Shown here one piece after another: positions 17,252 to 25,700 of a stretch of DNA of 64,000 nt. The notes under the pieces were generated by a model. It saw only the letters and a list, made by a program, of their open reading frames with translations, made no database searches and was not told the origin of the DNA. The stretch comes from Prodigiosinella aquatilis (lineage in GTDB: Bacteria > Pseudomonadota > Gammaproteobacteria > Enterobacterales > Enterobacteriaceae): the NCBI GenBank assembly GCA_030388725.1, contig CP128857.1, positions 558,001 to 622,000 on the forward strand, written 5' to 3'. The position numbers and the translations under genes were made by a program. The first letter of the stretch is position 1, and each line of letters begins with the position of its first letter.

Positions 17252-17959
17252 GTGTCAGTCAGCCAGAAAACCGCGCGGAGCGCGGACAGTGTTGAAAAAG
17301 TCTACGAGGTGGTGAAAGCGCTGGCGATTGATTATCACTTCAAGCCCGGTGAACGGGTCAATGAGGTTGAGCTGGCCAGTCGGTTGGGGGTTTCTCGTAC
17401 GCCAGTTCGTGAAGCGTTGAATCGTTTGGCGCAAGATGGCTTCATGAACTTTGTTCCTAACCGCGGGTTTTATTCCCGGGATATCACGCCCGATGGTGTG
17501 CGCGAGCTTTATGAATTGCGGGCGGTGATTGAACAGGCCGCGTTCCGCTTTGCCTGCCAGCGAGCCAGCGACAGTGACATTGCGCAGACGGTGGCTATCT
17601 GGGAACAGAGTTGCCGTGAATTGCCAGACCCTGACACCATCACCGATTGGACAAAAGTCGCCGAGGCTGATGAGGCATTTCATATGTCGATTGCCAGAAT
17701 TGCCAAGAATTCCCGATTGTATGAAACGCTTGATGGCCTGAATTCTTTGATTCGTTTCTTTCGTCGGATCGATCTGGAAACCCCGAGTCGACGTAACAAC
17801 GCTTACGATGAACACGTGGAAATTATCGCGGCATTACGTCAGCGCGATGTGGAAACAGGGATACCGTTAATTGAAACACACGTTTCACTCAGTGCGGAGC
17901 ATGCTGTTGAAGTTACCAAAGAGGGACTGGCGCGGATTTATTTTAGAAAATTAATCTGA
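17252..17959 (+). CDS. GntR-family regulator, FCD subgroup
   Basis: A DNA-binding repressor or activator of 235 residues. A winged-helix domain with VNEVELASRLGVSRTPVREA (about residues 36-55) is followed by an all-helical FCD effector domain with metal-type histidines (DEAFHMSIARI, VSLSAEHA). The start is GTG 17252 with AGAGGA 7 bases before it. It is divergent from the LIV-type importer and upstream of the VOC/M20/P5CR genes on its own strand, so it is the likely regulator of both. Ligand unknown. Confidence 0.9.
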   Translation: MSVSQKTARSADSVEKVYEVVKALAIDYHFKPGERVNEVELASRLGVSRTPVREALNRLAQDGFMNFVPNRGFYSRDITPDGVRELYELRAVIEQAAFRFACQRASDSDIAQTVAIWEQSCRELPDPDTITDWTKVAEADEAFHMSIARIAKNSRLYETLDGLNSLIRFFRRIDLETPSRRNNAYDEHVEIIAALRQRDVETGIPLIETHVSLSAEHAVEVTKEGLARIYFRKLI

Positions 17960-17983
17960 GAATGATCTAAAAAATAAAATACC

Positions 17984-18005
17984 CGGCAGATATATTTATC
18001 TGCCG
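17984..18005 (+). terminator. hairpin after gntR
   Basis: CGGCAGATA-TATT-TATCTGCCG is a perfect 9-bp stem with a 4-nt loop, 25 bases after the gntR stop. There is no T-run. Confidence 0.5.
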
Positions 18006-18047
18006 TCAGGAGTGCTATTGCCGGTAATAAATGAGACGGCATGTATT

Positions 18048-18174
18048 TATACTCTCAATAATTCGGATGGCAGGACGGCGACAAGCGAAGAAACCCTGAT
18101 GAATTCACTCAAGTAAGTGATTCGGAGGCGAGAGTGCAGTCAACGTACCTGCGATTGGAAGGATAGCGAATATA
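18048..18174. repeat. ERIC element (enterobacterial repetitive intergenic consensus)
   Basis: The element is 127 bases, the canonical ERIC length. It begins TATACTCTCAATAATTCGGA, contains CTCAAGTAAGTGATTCGGAG (compare the ERIC2 consensus AAGTAAGTGACTGGGG) and ends AGCGAATATA. The ends are inverted as in ERIC. It sits between gntR and the VOC gene. Confidence 0.85.
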
Positions 18175-18339
18175 TATATCTTGTTATTATTTCATCAATG
18201 CAAACGATGAAGTGTTATTGATTGCGCCCATCAGGGAGCCTGCTGTTACCGGTGAAAAACATTATTTTCAGTCAAGGGAAATAATGGCCGGTGAAATACA
18301 TTGATGCGTAAATCCTGAAATTTTTTCAGGGAAAGGAAT

Positions 18340-19260
18340 ATGACCATGAATATTAGCCAGAAAGCGACATTGAGTCTTGACCATGTGCTGGTTACCGTGA
18401 ACCACTATGAGCAGGCATTAGACAACTACCGTAAAATGGGGTTTTCCCCGTCACCGGTCAGTTATCACCCGTGGGGTACAGTCACCTGCTTTATGATGTT
18501 TGGTGACAATTTTATTGAGCTGATAGGGGTAAATGATGCCTCTAAATTCGGTACCAATGCGGTAAATGGGTTTTGTTTCGGCCACCAGATGGGGGCATTT
18601 CTTGATCGGGGTGAAGATGGTGTTTCGTTGATTGCCCTGCATAGCAAGGATGCCTGTGGTGATTATGCTCGCCTGGTAAAACAGCATCCACATCAGCAGG
18701 GACTGATGGATTTTCGTCGTAAAATCATTATGGATAACGGCCAGACGGATGAAGTGGTGGTTTCCATCGGATTACTGATCGATCCCGACTATCCGGAAGC
18801 GTCCGCTTTTATTTGTCAGCAGCATCGTCCGGATTTGATTTGGGTCGAAGAATGGCGTCATCATCCCAACGGCGCAACCCGTATTGAAGCCGTGACCTAT
18901 ATGGCACAGGATGAAGAGCTGGCCGTACTGGAATCGCGCTGGCGCAAGGATTATGGCGATCGTGTTACCTGGCAGGCGGATATGTTGATCGCCGACACTC
19001 ACTCCGGGCTGCTGCGAGCCGTGCATCCTGATAAGGCCGCGGATATGTATGATGGGATCGCCCTGCCGCAATCCACCAATACCAAACCCCATGCCATCGC
19101 CATTACTATCGGTACACGGGATATTTGCGCGCTGGCCGATATCCTGGAGATCAACCAGTTGCCGCATTGCTGTGCGCCGGGACGAATACTGGTCGCGCCA
19201 GAAGTCACTGGCAATATCATTCTTGAGTTTATTGACGTCAGCCAACGGGAAGTTCAGTGA
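18340..19260 (+). CDS. VOC/glyoxalase-like domain protein
   Basis: A 306-residue cytoplasmic protein of the vicinal-oxygen-chelate fold (Glyoxalase_3-like). It starts TLSLDHVLVTVNHYEQALDN, with an FIELIGV strand near residue 65 and repeated beta-alpha-beta-beta-beta units. The family includes dioxygenases and isomerases; the reaction is not assignable. AAGGA at 18333-18337 could serve ATG 18340 or, with better spacing, ATG 18346. Its stop overlaps the M20 gene start (ATGATG), so it is translationally coupled and probably acts in the same pathway. Confidence 0.75.
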   Translation: MTMNISQKATLSLDHVLVTVNHYEQALDNYRKMGFSPSPVSYHPWGTVTCFMMFGDNFIELIGVNDASKFGTNAVNGFCFGHQMGAFLDRGEDGVSLIALHSKDACGDYARLVKQHPHQQGLMDFRRKIIMDNGQTDEVVVSIGLLIDPDYPEASAFICQQHRPDLIWVEEWRHHPNGATRIEAVTYMAQDEELAVLESRWRKDYGDRVTWQADMLIADTHSGLLRAVHPDKAADMYDGIALPQSTNTKPHAIAITIGTRDICALADILEINQLPHCCAPGRILVAPEVTGNIILEFIDVSQREVQ

Positions 19261-20450
19261 TGATCGGCATTCCCCAGCACATTCTTGCACAGGCCATTGA
19301 CTGGCGGCGGGCTTTTCACACCCGGCCGGAAATTGGCCTGCATGAACATGACACCGCAGAGCGGGTAGCAACATTACTGGAATCTTTTGGCCTGGAAGTA
19401 CAGCGCGGGATAGCGAAAACTGGGGTGGTGGGAACGCTGCGTAATGGTGATGGCCCCAGTATCGGCTTACGGGCGGATATGGATGCACTTCCCATTCAGG
19501 AAAAAAATACGTTTGATCATCAATCCGCTACCGCTAACTGCATGCATGCCTGTGGTCACGATGGGCATATGGCGATACTGCTGGCGACGGCTCGTTATCT
19601 GAGTGAAACCCGGCGTTTTTCCGGTACGGTACATTTTGTGTTTCAGCCTGCGGAAGAGAACGCTGGTGGTGGTCAGATGATGGTGGAAGAGGGCCTGTTT
19701 CAGCGCTTCCCAATGCAGGCGATTTATGCGCTGCATAACTGGCCTGGGCTGACTGCCGGGAACGTCACGGTAAATCCTGGTCCGATGATGGCGTCGCACG
19801 ATAGTTTTTGTATCACACTGACCGGGAAAAGCTGCCATGCGGCGATGCCGGATCGGGGGATCGATCCTATTATCGCGGCAGCAGAGTTGATACTGGCGTT
19901 GCAGACTATCACTTCACGACGAATCTCACCGCAGGAAACCGCAGTGGTCAGTGTCACGCAGATCCATTCCGGCGATGCGATGAACATCATTCCAGATACG
20001 GCGGTTCTTTCTGGTACGGTGCGTTGCCTGCAAGCCGACACACGAGAAAAAGTATTGGCGCTCTTCGCTGATTTGGTCACCACTTTACCGGCATCGTTCG
20101 GGGTAAATGGCGAGTTGCACTGGCAGTATGGCTATCCGGTCACCGCGAATCATCCCGAGGCGGCACTCACGCTGCGGGATGCAGCAATCGCCGCACTGGG
20201 GGAATCGCGGGTGAACTGGGATAATCCGCCGTCAATGGCGGCTGAGGATTTCTCTTATATGTTGCAGGCCTGTCCCGGTGCCTACTTTTGGCTGGGAGCG
20301 GATGGCGTATCGCCATCAGCATCACTGCACAATGCGTTTTACGATTTTAATGACGGGATTATCGCCGATGGGATCCGGGTCTGGGTTTCGCTGGTGGAGA
20401 GATCACTGAAGACCGTTTATTCACTTAACACTGATTGCGGGAGTATATGA
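19257..20450 (+). CDS. M20 family metallo-amidohydrolase
   Basis: A zinc-type amidohydrolase (HipO/AbgB/ILR1-like), 397 residues, which hydrolyses N-acyl amino acids or related amides. Metal-binding segments are ACGHDGHMA (about residues 98-106), PAEENAGGG (about 130) and AAEDFSYML near the C-terminus. A dimerisation lid lies between them. The likely partner is the adjacent LIV-type importer, which would bring in the substrate. It overlaps the VOC gene by 4 bases and the next gene by 1. It has no signal peptide and is therefore cytoplasmic. Confidence 0.9.
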   Translation: MMIGIPQHILAQAIDWRRAFHTRPEIGLHEHDTAERVATLLESFGLEVQRGIAKTGVVGTLRNGDGPSIGLRADMDALPIQEKNTFDHQSATANCMHACGHDGHMAILLATARYLSETRRFSGTVHFVFQPAEENAGGGQMMVEEGLFQRFPMQAIYALHNWPGLTAGNVTVNPGPMMASHDSFCITLTGKSCHAAMPDRGIDPIIAAAELILALQTITSRRISPQETAVVSVTQIHSGDAMNIIPDTAVLSGTVRCLQADTREKVLALFADLVTTLPASFGVNGELHWQYGYPVTANHPEAALTLRDAAIAALGESRVNWDNPPSMAAEDFSYMLQACPGAYFWLGADGVSPSASLHNAFYDFNDGIIADGIRVWVSLVERSLKTVYSLNTDCGSI

Positions 20451-21250
20451 TGAGTCAGATTCATTTTATCGGTGCCGGGCAGATGGCAGAGGCTATTATC
20501 CGCGCCGCTATCAACAGCGGTAACCTTTCCCCTGAAAAGATCACCCTTGAAGATATTGATGCTGAACGTATTACCACATTGCAAACCCGCTATCAGCTCT
20601 CCTCCCGACTAAGCGGGGAACAGGCGCTGGCCAATGCTGACTATATTGTGATGGGGGTACGTCCACAGGATGATATTCCGGCCGTGGCGCAGAGAATTTG
20701 TCAATATGCCGCGTCGCATGCCACGGTTATTTCGATTATTGCCGGTGTCACGTTGGCGACGTTGACCGAGCTGTTGGGTGAAAAACGCGCTATTGCCCGT
20801 GTTATACCGAATACGCTGACCGATACTGGTTATGGTTACAGCGGCGCGGTGTTGAATGCCCATGTGCAGGCTGAACCATTCCACGCGTTTCTGGAAAGTT
20901 TTGGCAAGGTGATGTTGCTGGAGGAACGCCTGCTGGATGTCTTTACTGGTTATGGTGTCGCCGGACCTAACTATGTGTACTATTTTATCGAATCGCTGGT
21001 GGATGCCGGTGTGCTGGCCGGTTTACCTCGTGTGCAGGCAACCGAGGTCGCCTATGAAAATCTGGTGGGAACGGTTGAAATGCTGAAAATTAGCGGTCGC
21101 CATCCGCGTCAGCTATTGGATATCAACAATTCTCCTGCGGGCGTCGGTATGCATGGCTTGTACGAACTTAATAACAGTGACTTTGCCGCTGGTTTGCAAC
21201 GCAGCGTACTGGCAGCGGTAAAACGTACCACGGAACTGGCTAATAAATAA
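20450..21250 (+). CDS. proC: pyrroline-5-carboxylate reductase family protein
   Basis: An NAD(P)H-dependent reductase of the ProC family, 266 residues. The N-terminal Rossmann motif is HFIGAGQMAEAI, followed by DYIVMGVRPQD, ARVIPNTLTDTG and a C-terminal dimer domain. ATG 20450 overlaps the M20 stop (ATGA) and follows GGGAG by 6 bases, which excludes the TTG further up. Being coupled to a catabolic amidohydrolase, it may be a pathway paralogue rather than the housekeeping proline enzyme. Whether another proC exists cannot be seen here. Confidence 0.85.
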   Translation: MSQIHFIGAGQMAEAIIRAAINSGNLSPEKITLEDIDAERITTLQTRYQLSSRLSGEQALANADYIVMGVRPQDDIPAVAQRICQYAASHATVISIIAGVTLATLTELLGEKRAIARVIPNTLTDTGYGYSGAVLNAHVQAEPFHAFLESFGKVMLLEERLLDVFTGYGVAGPNYVYYFIESLVDAGVLAGLPRVQATEVAYENLVGTVEMLKISGRHPRQLLDINNSPAGVGMHGLYELNNSDFAAGLQRSVLAAVKRTTELANK

Positions 21251-21383
21251 TGACAAGTAGCGTGGTTTTCGCTGCGCTATTTCAGTCTGGTGAAACATTG
21301 AATATTGGCTTCATTAGCTAATGATCCGGATTTTAGTCTCTCCAGAATATTGGTTAGCACCGGTTAGGATATATTCAGTATCT

Positions 21384-21412
21384 ATTGTTAATATCTCTAA
21401 GTGATTGTTAAT
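21384..21412. repeat. ATTGTTAAT direct repeat, 20-bp period
   Basis: ATTGTTAAT occurs at 21384-21392 and 21404-21412, two helical turns apart, 110-140 bases before asrA. A possible activator or FNR-like control region; no clean FNR box was found. Confidence 0.3.
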
Positions 21413-21523
21413 CTATCGATTATAGTGAGTTTGTATATCACTTTTTTCCATTGGTCTGCCATGTGATTCAGGAATAGTTTAAATACAGATTATTTATTTC
21501 TGTATCCACACATGAGGCAGGTT

Positions 21524-22576
21524 ATGGCGATACAACTTACTGCTGATGAATTTAGTCAATTATTAAAACGGTTGAATGAATCCTGGCGTGTCTATGCGCC
21601 TAAAGCCGAATATCGAGGCGGTCGGTTTTCCGATACCGACAATATTATTTATCAACCTGTCAGTCACTTTGATGAGATAGTCTGGCGGGAAAAATCACAT
21701 ATGTCGCCAAATACGGTGATCACGCCAATAACGGAAACGTTATTCTATTTCGACCAGCAAACTATTCAGATTGCTGAAACGGACACTCGACCATTACTGA
21801 TATTCGCCCGCTCATGCGATATTCATGCGATGTCGCGGTTGGATGCCATGTATCTGCACAACGGACCGGCAGCGGATAACCGTTATCAGGCGATTCGTGA
21901 TCGGATCCAGTTTGTGCTCATGGAGTGTGAGCAGTCGTTTGAGAACTGTTTTTGTGTATCTATGGGGACCAACCGCACCGATGATTATGCGGCCGCCGTA
22001 CATTTTGATGCGACCGGCGCACGGCTGACACTTAATGATGAGAGATTGTCTGGTTATCTTGATGGCTTAGGGCAGCGTTGTGAACACCAGGTTCAGTTTG
22101 TTGAACAAAACCTGCAACAAGTGCAGTTACCCGACAGTGTTTGCGATGATCCGCAACAAATCCGCGATATCTTGGTGGATCATCCGCTTTGGGCGGACTA
22201 TCAATCACGCTGTATTGGCTGTGGCCGCTGCACGACGGGATGCCCGACCTGCACGTGCTACAGTGTGTTTGATGTCGCCTATCAGGAGCAGCCACAACGC
22301 GGCGAGCGCCGTCGACAGTGGGCCAGCTGCATGGTGCCGGGCTTTAGTGATATGGCCGGTGGCCATGGGTTCAGAGCCAATACCGGGACGCGATTGCGTT
22401 ACCGGGCGCTGCATAAAGTCAACGACTTCAAGGACCGCTTTGGGATTGAGCATATGTGTGTTGGCTGCGGTCGCTGTGATGATCGCTGCCCTCAATATAT
22501 TAAGTTTTCAGCCGTGCTCAACCGAATGACGGACGCGGTGCGTCAGGCACTGGTCGGGGAGGCAAATCATGAGTGA
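21524..22576 (+). CDS. asrA: anaerobic sulfite reductase subunit A
   Basis: The iron-sulfur electron-transfer subunit of the dissimilatory-type NADH:sulfite reductase, which makes sulfide in anaerobiosis. The 350-residue protein has two ferredoxin-type cysteine clusters near the C-terminus: CIGCGRCTTGCPTCTC (about 225-240) and CVGCGRCDDRCP (about 310-321). ATG 21524 (MAIQLTADEF) follows GAGGCAGG and matches the Salmonella AsrA start; ATG 21512 is too early. First gene of asrABC, overlapping asrB by 8 bases. Confidence 0.97.
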   Translation: MAIQLTADEFSQLLKRLNESWRVYAPKAEYRGGRFSDTDNIIYQPVSHFDEIVWREKSHMSPNTVITPITETLFYFDQQTIQIAETDTRPLLIFARSCDIHAMSRLDAMYLHNGPAADNRYQAIRDRIQFVLMECEQSFENCFCVSMGTNRTDDYAAAVHFDATGARLTLNDERLSGYLDGLGQRCEHQVQFVEQNLQQVQLPDSVCDDPQQIRDILVDHPLWADYQSRCIGCGRCTTGCPTCTCYSVFDVAYQEQPQRGERRRQWASCMVPGFSDMAGGHGFRANTGTRLRYRALHKVNDFKDRFGIEHMCVGCGRCDDRCPQYIKFSAVLNRMTDAVRQALVGEANHE

Positions 22577-23387
22577 ACAATGTCAGTGCGAACGCGTTCA
22601 GGACAGCCTGATGCCCCAGCCATGCACTATCCTCGCCATTGAAAAGCACACGGAACTGGAGTGGAATTTTCGGATCAGTACGGATTTGCCGGCTCGGTTT
22701 GGCCAGTTTGTTGAAGTTTCTCTGCCACTGGTTGGCGAAGCCCCTATTTCAGTTTCAGATTGTGGTCCGGGTTGGATGGATCTGCTGATCCGCGACGTTG
22801 GTAAGGTAACGTCGGCCTTGTTCCAACTGGATGTGGGCGATGCGGTATGGATCCGCGGGAGTTATGGTAATGGCTATCCGCTGGAGCGGTTTTATGGCCG
22901 TCCGCTGCTGGTGGTCGCTGGCGGCACGGGAGTCGCTCCGGTCAAAGGGTTATTGCGCCATTTCAATGAACATCCGGGGTTGGTCAGCCAACTGGATATG
23001 ATCCTCGGATATAAAAACCGCCAAAGCGTGCTGTATCGTGAGGAGATGGCGAATTGGTCTAACGTTGACCATCTGATTCTGACACTCGATGAAGGGGAGG
23101 CGGATGAACGCTTCCAGATTGGTCGGGTGACGGATGTTTTGGCGACGTTGCCGCTATCGGATATCGAGCAGATGCAGGCGATCGTGGTCGGGCCCCCAAT
23201 TATGATTCAGTTTACCGTTCGGATGTTGTTGGAGCGTGGTATCGCGCCAGCGCAGATCTGGGTTGATTATGAACGGCGAATGGCCTGCGCCACGGGAAAA
23301 TGTGGCCACTGCCGGATCGGTAAGGTGTATGTGTGTGTCGATGGGCCGGTGTTTAACTATGCCGATGCACGGCACTTAATCGACTAG
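22569..23387 (+). CDS. asrB: anaerobic sulfite reductase subunit B
   Basis: The flavin/NADH-binding subunit, which takes electrons from NADH and passes them to AsrA and AsrC. The 272-residue protein has the FNR-like fold: FGQFVEVSLP for the flavin site, GGTGVAPVKGL for the nucleotide and a C-terminal 2Fe-2S cysteine set in CATGKCGHCRIGKVYVC. It overlaps asrA and is 12 bases from asrC. Confidence 0.97.
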   Translation: MSEQCQCERVQDSLMPQPCTILAIEKHTELEWNFRISTDLPARFGQFVEVSLPLVGEAPISVSDCGPGWMDLLIRDVGKVTSALFQLDVGDAVWIRGSYGNGYPLERFYGRPLLVVAGGTGVAPVKGLLRHFNEHPGLVSQLDMILGYKNRQSVLYREEMANWSNVDHLILTLDEGEADERFQIGRVTDVLATLPLSDIEQMQAIVVGPPIMIQFTVRMLLERGIAPAQIWVDYERRMACATGKCGHCRIGKVYVCVDGPVFNYADARHLID

Positions 23388-23399
23388 GGGGGAGCCGTC

Positions 23400-24413
23400 A
23401 TGAGTGTTGATGTAGATATTATCAAGGCCCGGGCACAAAACGAATTCCGACTGTCCAAAGTCCGCGGTGAGGCGATGATCAGCGTCCGGATTCCCGGGGG
23501 AATATTGCCGGCACATTTGTTGTCCGTTGCCCAGTATATCGCCGAAACCTATGGCAACGGGCAGATCCATCTGACCACACGGCAAAAACTGGCGATGCCG
23601 GGGATCCGTTATGAGGATATGGATAAAGTGAATGCGGCACTGGAACCCTTCATTCGCGAAATCGAGATGGAACTGTGTGAGGTTCCGGTGGACGATACCA
23701 AGGCCGGTTATCAGGCCATTGGCGGGCGTAATATTGTGGCCTGTCAGGGTAATCGAATCTGCCAGAAAGGTAATACCGATACCACTGGGCTGGCCCGTCG
23801 GCTGGAGAAGCTGATCTATCCGAGCCCTTATCACCTAAAAATTGTATTGGCCGGTTGCCCCAATGACTGCGCCAAAGCCACCATGTGCGATGTTGGGATA
23901 CTTGGGGTAGCGCGGATGCGCTTTAACGCCGAACGTTGCATTGGTTGCGGGGCCTGTGTGGCCAGTTGCGGTCACCATGCGGTGGGATGCCTGTCACTTA
24001 AAAATGGTAAGGCTGTGAAACAGGAATCTCAGTGTATCGGTTGCGGTGAATGTGTACTGGCGTGCCCGACGCTGGCCTGGCAGCGCGAACCGGAACAGCT
24101 TTATCAGGTACGCCTTGGCGGACGGACCAGTAAGAAAACTCCGCGAGTTGGTAAAATATTCCTCAATTGGGTCACCGAAGAGGTGATCACCCAGATGATT
24201 CCAAACATCTTTGAGTTTGAAAAAGAGATGCTTGATGGTAAGCCAGTATACCTGCATATGGGCCACTTGATTGATCGCGGCGGCTATAAGCGCTTTAAGG
24301 AACGGGTACTACAGGGCGTTAAGCTTAATCCGGGCGCCATGGTGGCAGAACAGATGTATTGGGCCGAGGATGAAACAGTCGGCAATATTCACATCAAATC
24401 GTATGCAGGTTAA
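23400..24413 (+). CDS. asrC: anaerobic sulfite reductase subunit C (siroheme)
   Basis: The catalytic siroheme and 4Fe-4S subunit reducing sulfite to sulfide. The 337-residue product has the sulfite-reductase repeat IHLTTRQKLAMPGI, siroheme-cluster cysteines in ACQGNRICQKG and GCPNDCAKA, and an inserted two-cluster ferredoxin (CIGCGACVASC, CIGCGECVLACP). The start ATG 23400 follows GGGGGGAG. The next gene makes the siroheme precursor, which fits the need for this cofactor. Confidence 0.97.
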   Translation: MSVDVDIIKARAQNEFRLSKVRGEAMISVRIPGGILPAHLLSVAQYIAETYGNGQIHLTTRQKLAMPGIRYEDMDKVNAALEPFIREIEMELCEVPVDDTKAGYQAIGGRNIVACQGNRICQKGNTDTTGLARRLEKLIYPSPYHLKIVLAGCPNDCAKATMCDVGILGVARMRFNAERCIGCGACVASCGHHAVGCLSLKNGKAVKQESQCIGCGECVLACPTLAWQREPEQLYQVRLGGRTSKKTPRVGKIFLNWVTEEVITQMIPNIFEFEKEMLDGKPVYLHMGHLIDRGGYKRFKERVLQGVKLNPGAMVAEQMYWAEDETVGNIHIKSYAG

Positions 24414-24420
24414 ATGGCCG

Positions 24421-25158
24421 ATGAGTGGATTAAATCAAACACCACTTCAGCCCGGTGAGGTCGCATTGGTTGGTGCCGGACCAGGCGACCCGGAACTATT
24501 GACGCTAAAGGCATTGCGGTATTTACACAGCGCAGATGTGGTGGTGTATGACCGACTGGTTTCGGCGGAGATTTTAGCGATGATTCCTGAATCGGCTGAG
24601 AGGATCTTTGCCGGTAAACAAGCTGGCCACCACTGTATTGCCCAGCGTGAGATTATCGCGTTGCTTGTTGAACAGGCCGCTCTTAAACGGCGTGTAGTCC
24701 GGCTCAAAGGTGGTGATCCCTTTATTTTCGGGCGCGGCGGCGAGGAAATGGAAAGTCTGGCGGCGCAGGGTATTCGGGTCCATGTGGTGGCAGGAATTAC
24801 TGCCGCCGCGGGTTGCGCGGCGGCGGCCGGGATCCCGCTGACTCATCGGGATTGTGCTCATCGGCTGACGCTGGTTACCGGTCATCCGCGAGGTGAAGAA
24901 CTGCCAGACTGGCAGGGGCTGGGCCATCCCGAGCAGACGGTGGTGTTCTATATGGGGCTGCATCAGGCTGCGGCGATTCAGGCGCAGCTGCACGTTCAGG
25001 GGGTGCCGGGTGATATGCCAGTAGCGTTGATTGAACAGGGGACGCTGCCATCGCAGCGGGTGGTTCGGGGGACACTGCAAGCGCTGGCTCGATTGGCACA
25101 AGATCTCAGTAGCCCGTGCCTGATCATCGTGGGGCACGTCGCCGCATTGAACACGTAA
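24421..25158 (+). CDS. cobA: uroporphyrinogen-III C-methyltransferase (SUMT)
   Basis: It methylates uroporphyrinogen III twice with S-adenosylmethionine to give precorrin-2, the branch to siroheme and B12. The 245-residue, single-domain protein has VGAGPGDPELLTLKA near residue 16, VVYDRLVS, RLKGGDPFIFGRGGEE and GIPLTHRD. It lacks the CysG N-terminal dehydrogenase/ferrochelatase half. ATG 24421 lies 7 bases after asrC; ATG 24403 inside asrC is an alternative. Co-transcription with asrABC suggests supply of siroheme for AsrC; the later siroheme steps must come from elsewhere (CysG or Met8 type). Confidence 0.9.
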   Translation: MSGLNQTPLQPGEVALVGAGPGDPELLTLKALRYLHSADVVVYDRLVSAEILAMIPESAERIFAGKQAGHHCIAQREIIALLVEQAALKRRVVRLKGGDPFIFGRGGEEMESLAAQGIRVHVVAGITAAAGCAAAAGIPLTHRDCAHRLTLVTGHPRGEELPDWQGLGHPEQTVVFYMGLHQAAAIQAQLHVQGVPGDMPVALIEQGTLPSQRVVRGTLQALARLAQDLSSPCLIIVGHVAALNT

Positions 25159-25161
25159 TCA

Positions 25162-25290
25162 TCATGCTACCGGTATCGCCCATATCGGCGTAAATGCAGC
25201 AGGGTAGGCTTGATTTACCGGTTTACCCTCTGTCTGTGTGCCGGGACAGACAAGCTGTGTACGTTTGATAACAAGATTGTACTTGCTCAT
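25162..25290 (-). CDS. putative 42-residue peptide
   Basis: A short minus-strand frame. ATG 25290 is preceded by AAAGGA at a spacing of 7, one of the best ribosome sites in the window. The peptide begins MSKYNLVIKRTQ, has one Cys (residue 15), a Gly/Thr/Gln-rich middle and a C-terminal half with four Pro, ending IWAIPVA. No signal peptide, membrane helix or known family is recognised. It lies alone in the gap between cobA (convergent) and acoR (divergent). It could be a peptide precursor, a leader peptide or chance. Confidence 0.4.
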   Translation of the reverse strand: MSKYNLVIKRTQLVCPGTQTEGKPVNQAYPAAFTPIWAIPVA

Positions 25291-25439
25291 AATATTTCCT
25301 TTCTTCGATTTAATTACTTAGAGATGAATAGCTGATCTCGGCTATAACCCACAGATATGCAAGAGAACCAGGAGTAAATGAGGTAACGGATATTGAAAGA
25401 TTATCTGAAGCACGCCTGATTCATTGCATTGAGGCGATG

Positions 25440-25468
25440 TTTAAATCCATGCGAGGCATGAATTTAAA
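25440..25468. promoter_or_regulatory. 13-bp-arm dyad upstream of acoR
   Basis: TTTAAATCCATGC-GAG-GCATGAATTTAAA has arms matching at 12 of 13 positions with a 3-base centre. It could be an operator or a hairpin. Otherwise 25291-25700 is A+T-rich and shows no supported gene. Confidence 0.45.
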
Positions 25469-25700
25469 AGCCTTAAAGTCATTACCTGTAACTATCAGAA
25501 AAATGCCTGGCTTAACGGTCAGTGCCCTGCACAATAACTGCCTTTTGCATTCGATCACAGAAAAAACGGCGGCTATCTGTAATACTCGCATTGTTAATTT
25601 ATTGTTAATAAAAAGTGAATAAATAGCGGTAGACAATTACTGCTCATCTTGATATCCGTTTTGGCGCTGTGGGCAAAACGCAATTCAGGAGTACACGACC

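Noticed and set aside
24271..24420. Extension of the SUMT gene back into asrC
   Set aside because: The extra 50 residues are the antiphase of conserved AsrC codons; the SUMT fold begins after ATG 24421.
25437..25622. 61-codon plus-strand frame upstream of acoR
   Set aside because: GAGGCG is only 2-3 bases from the ATG, the frame starts on the dyad at 25440, and the composition is that of non-coding DNA.
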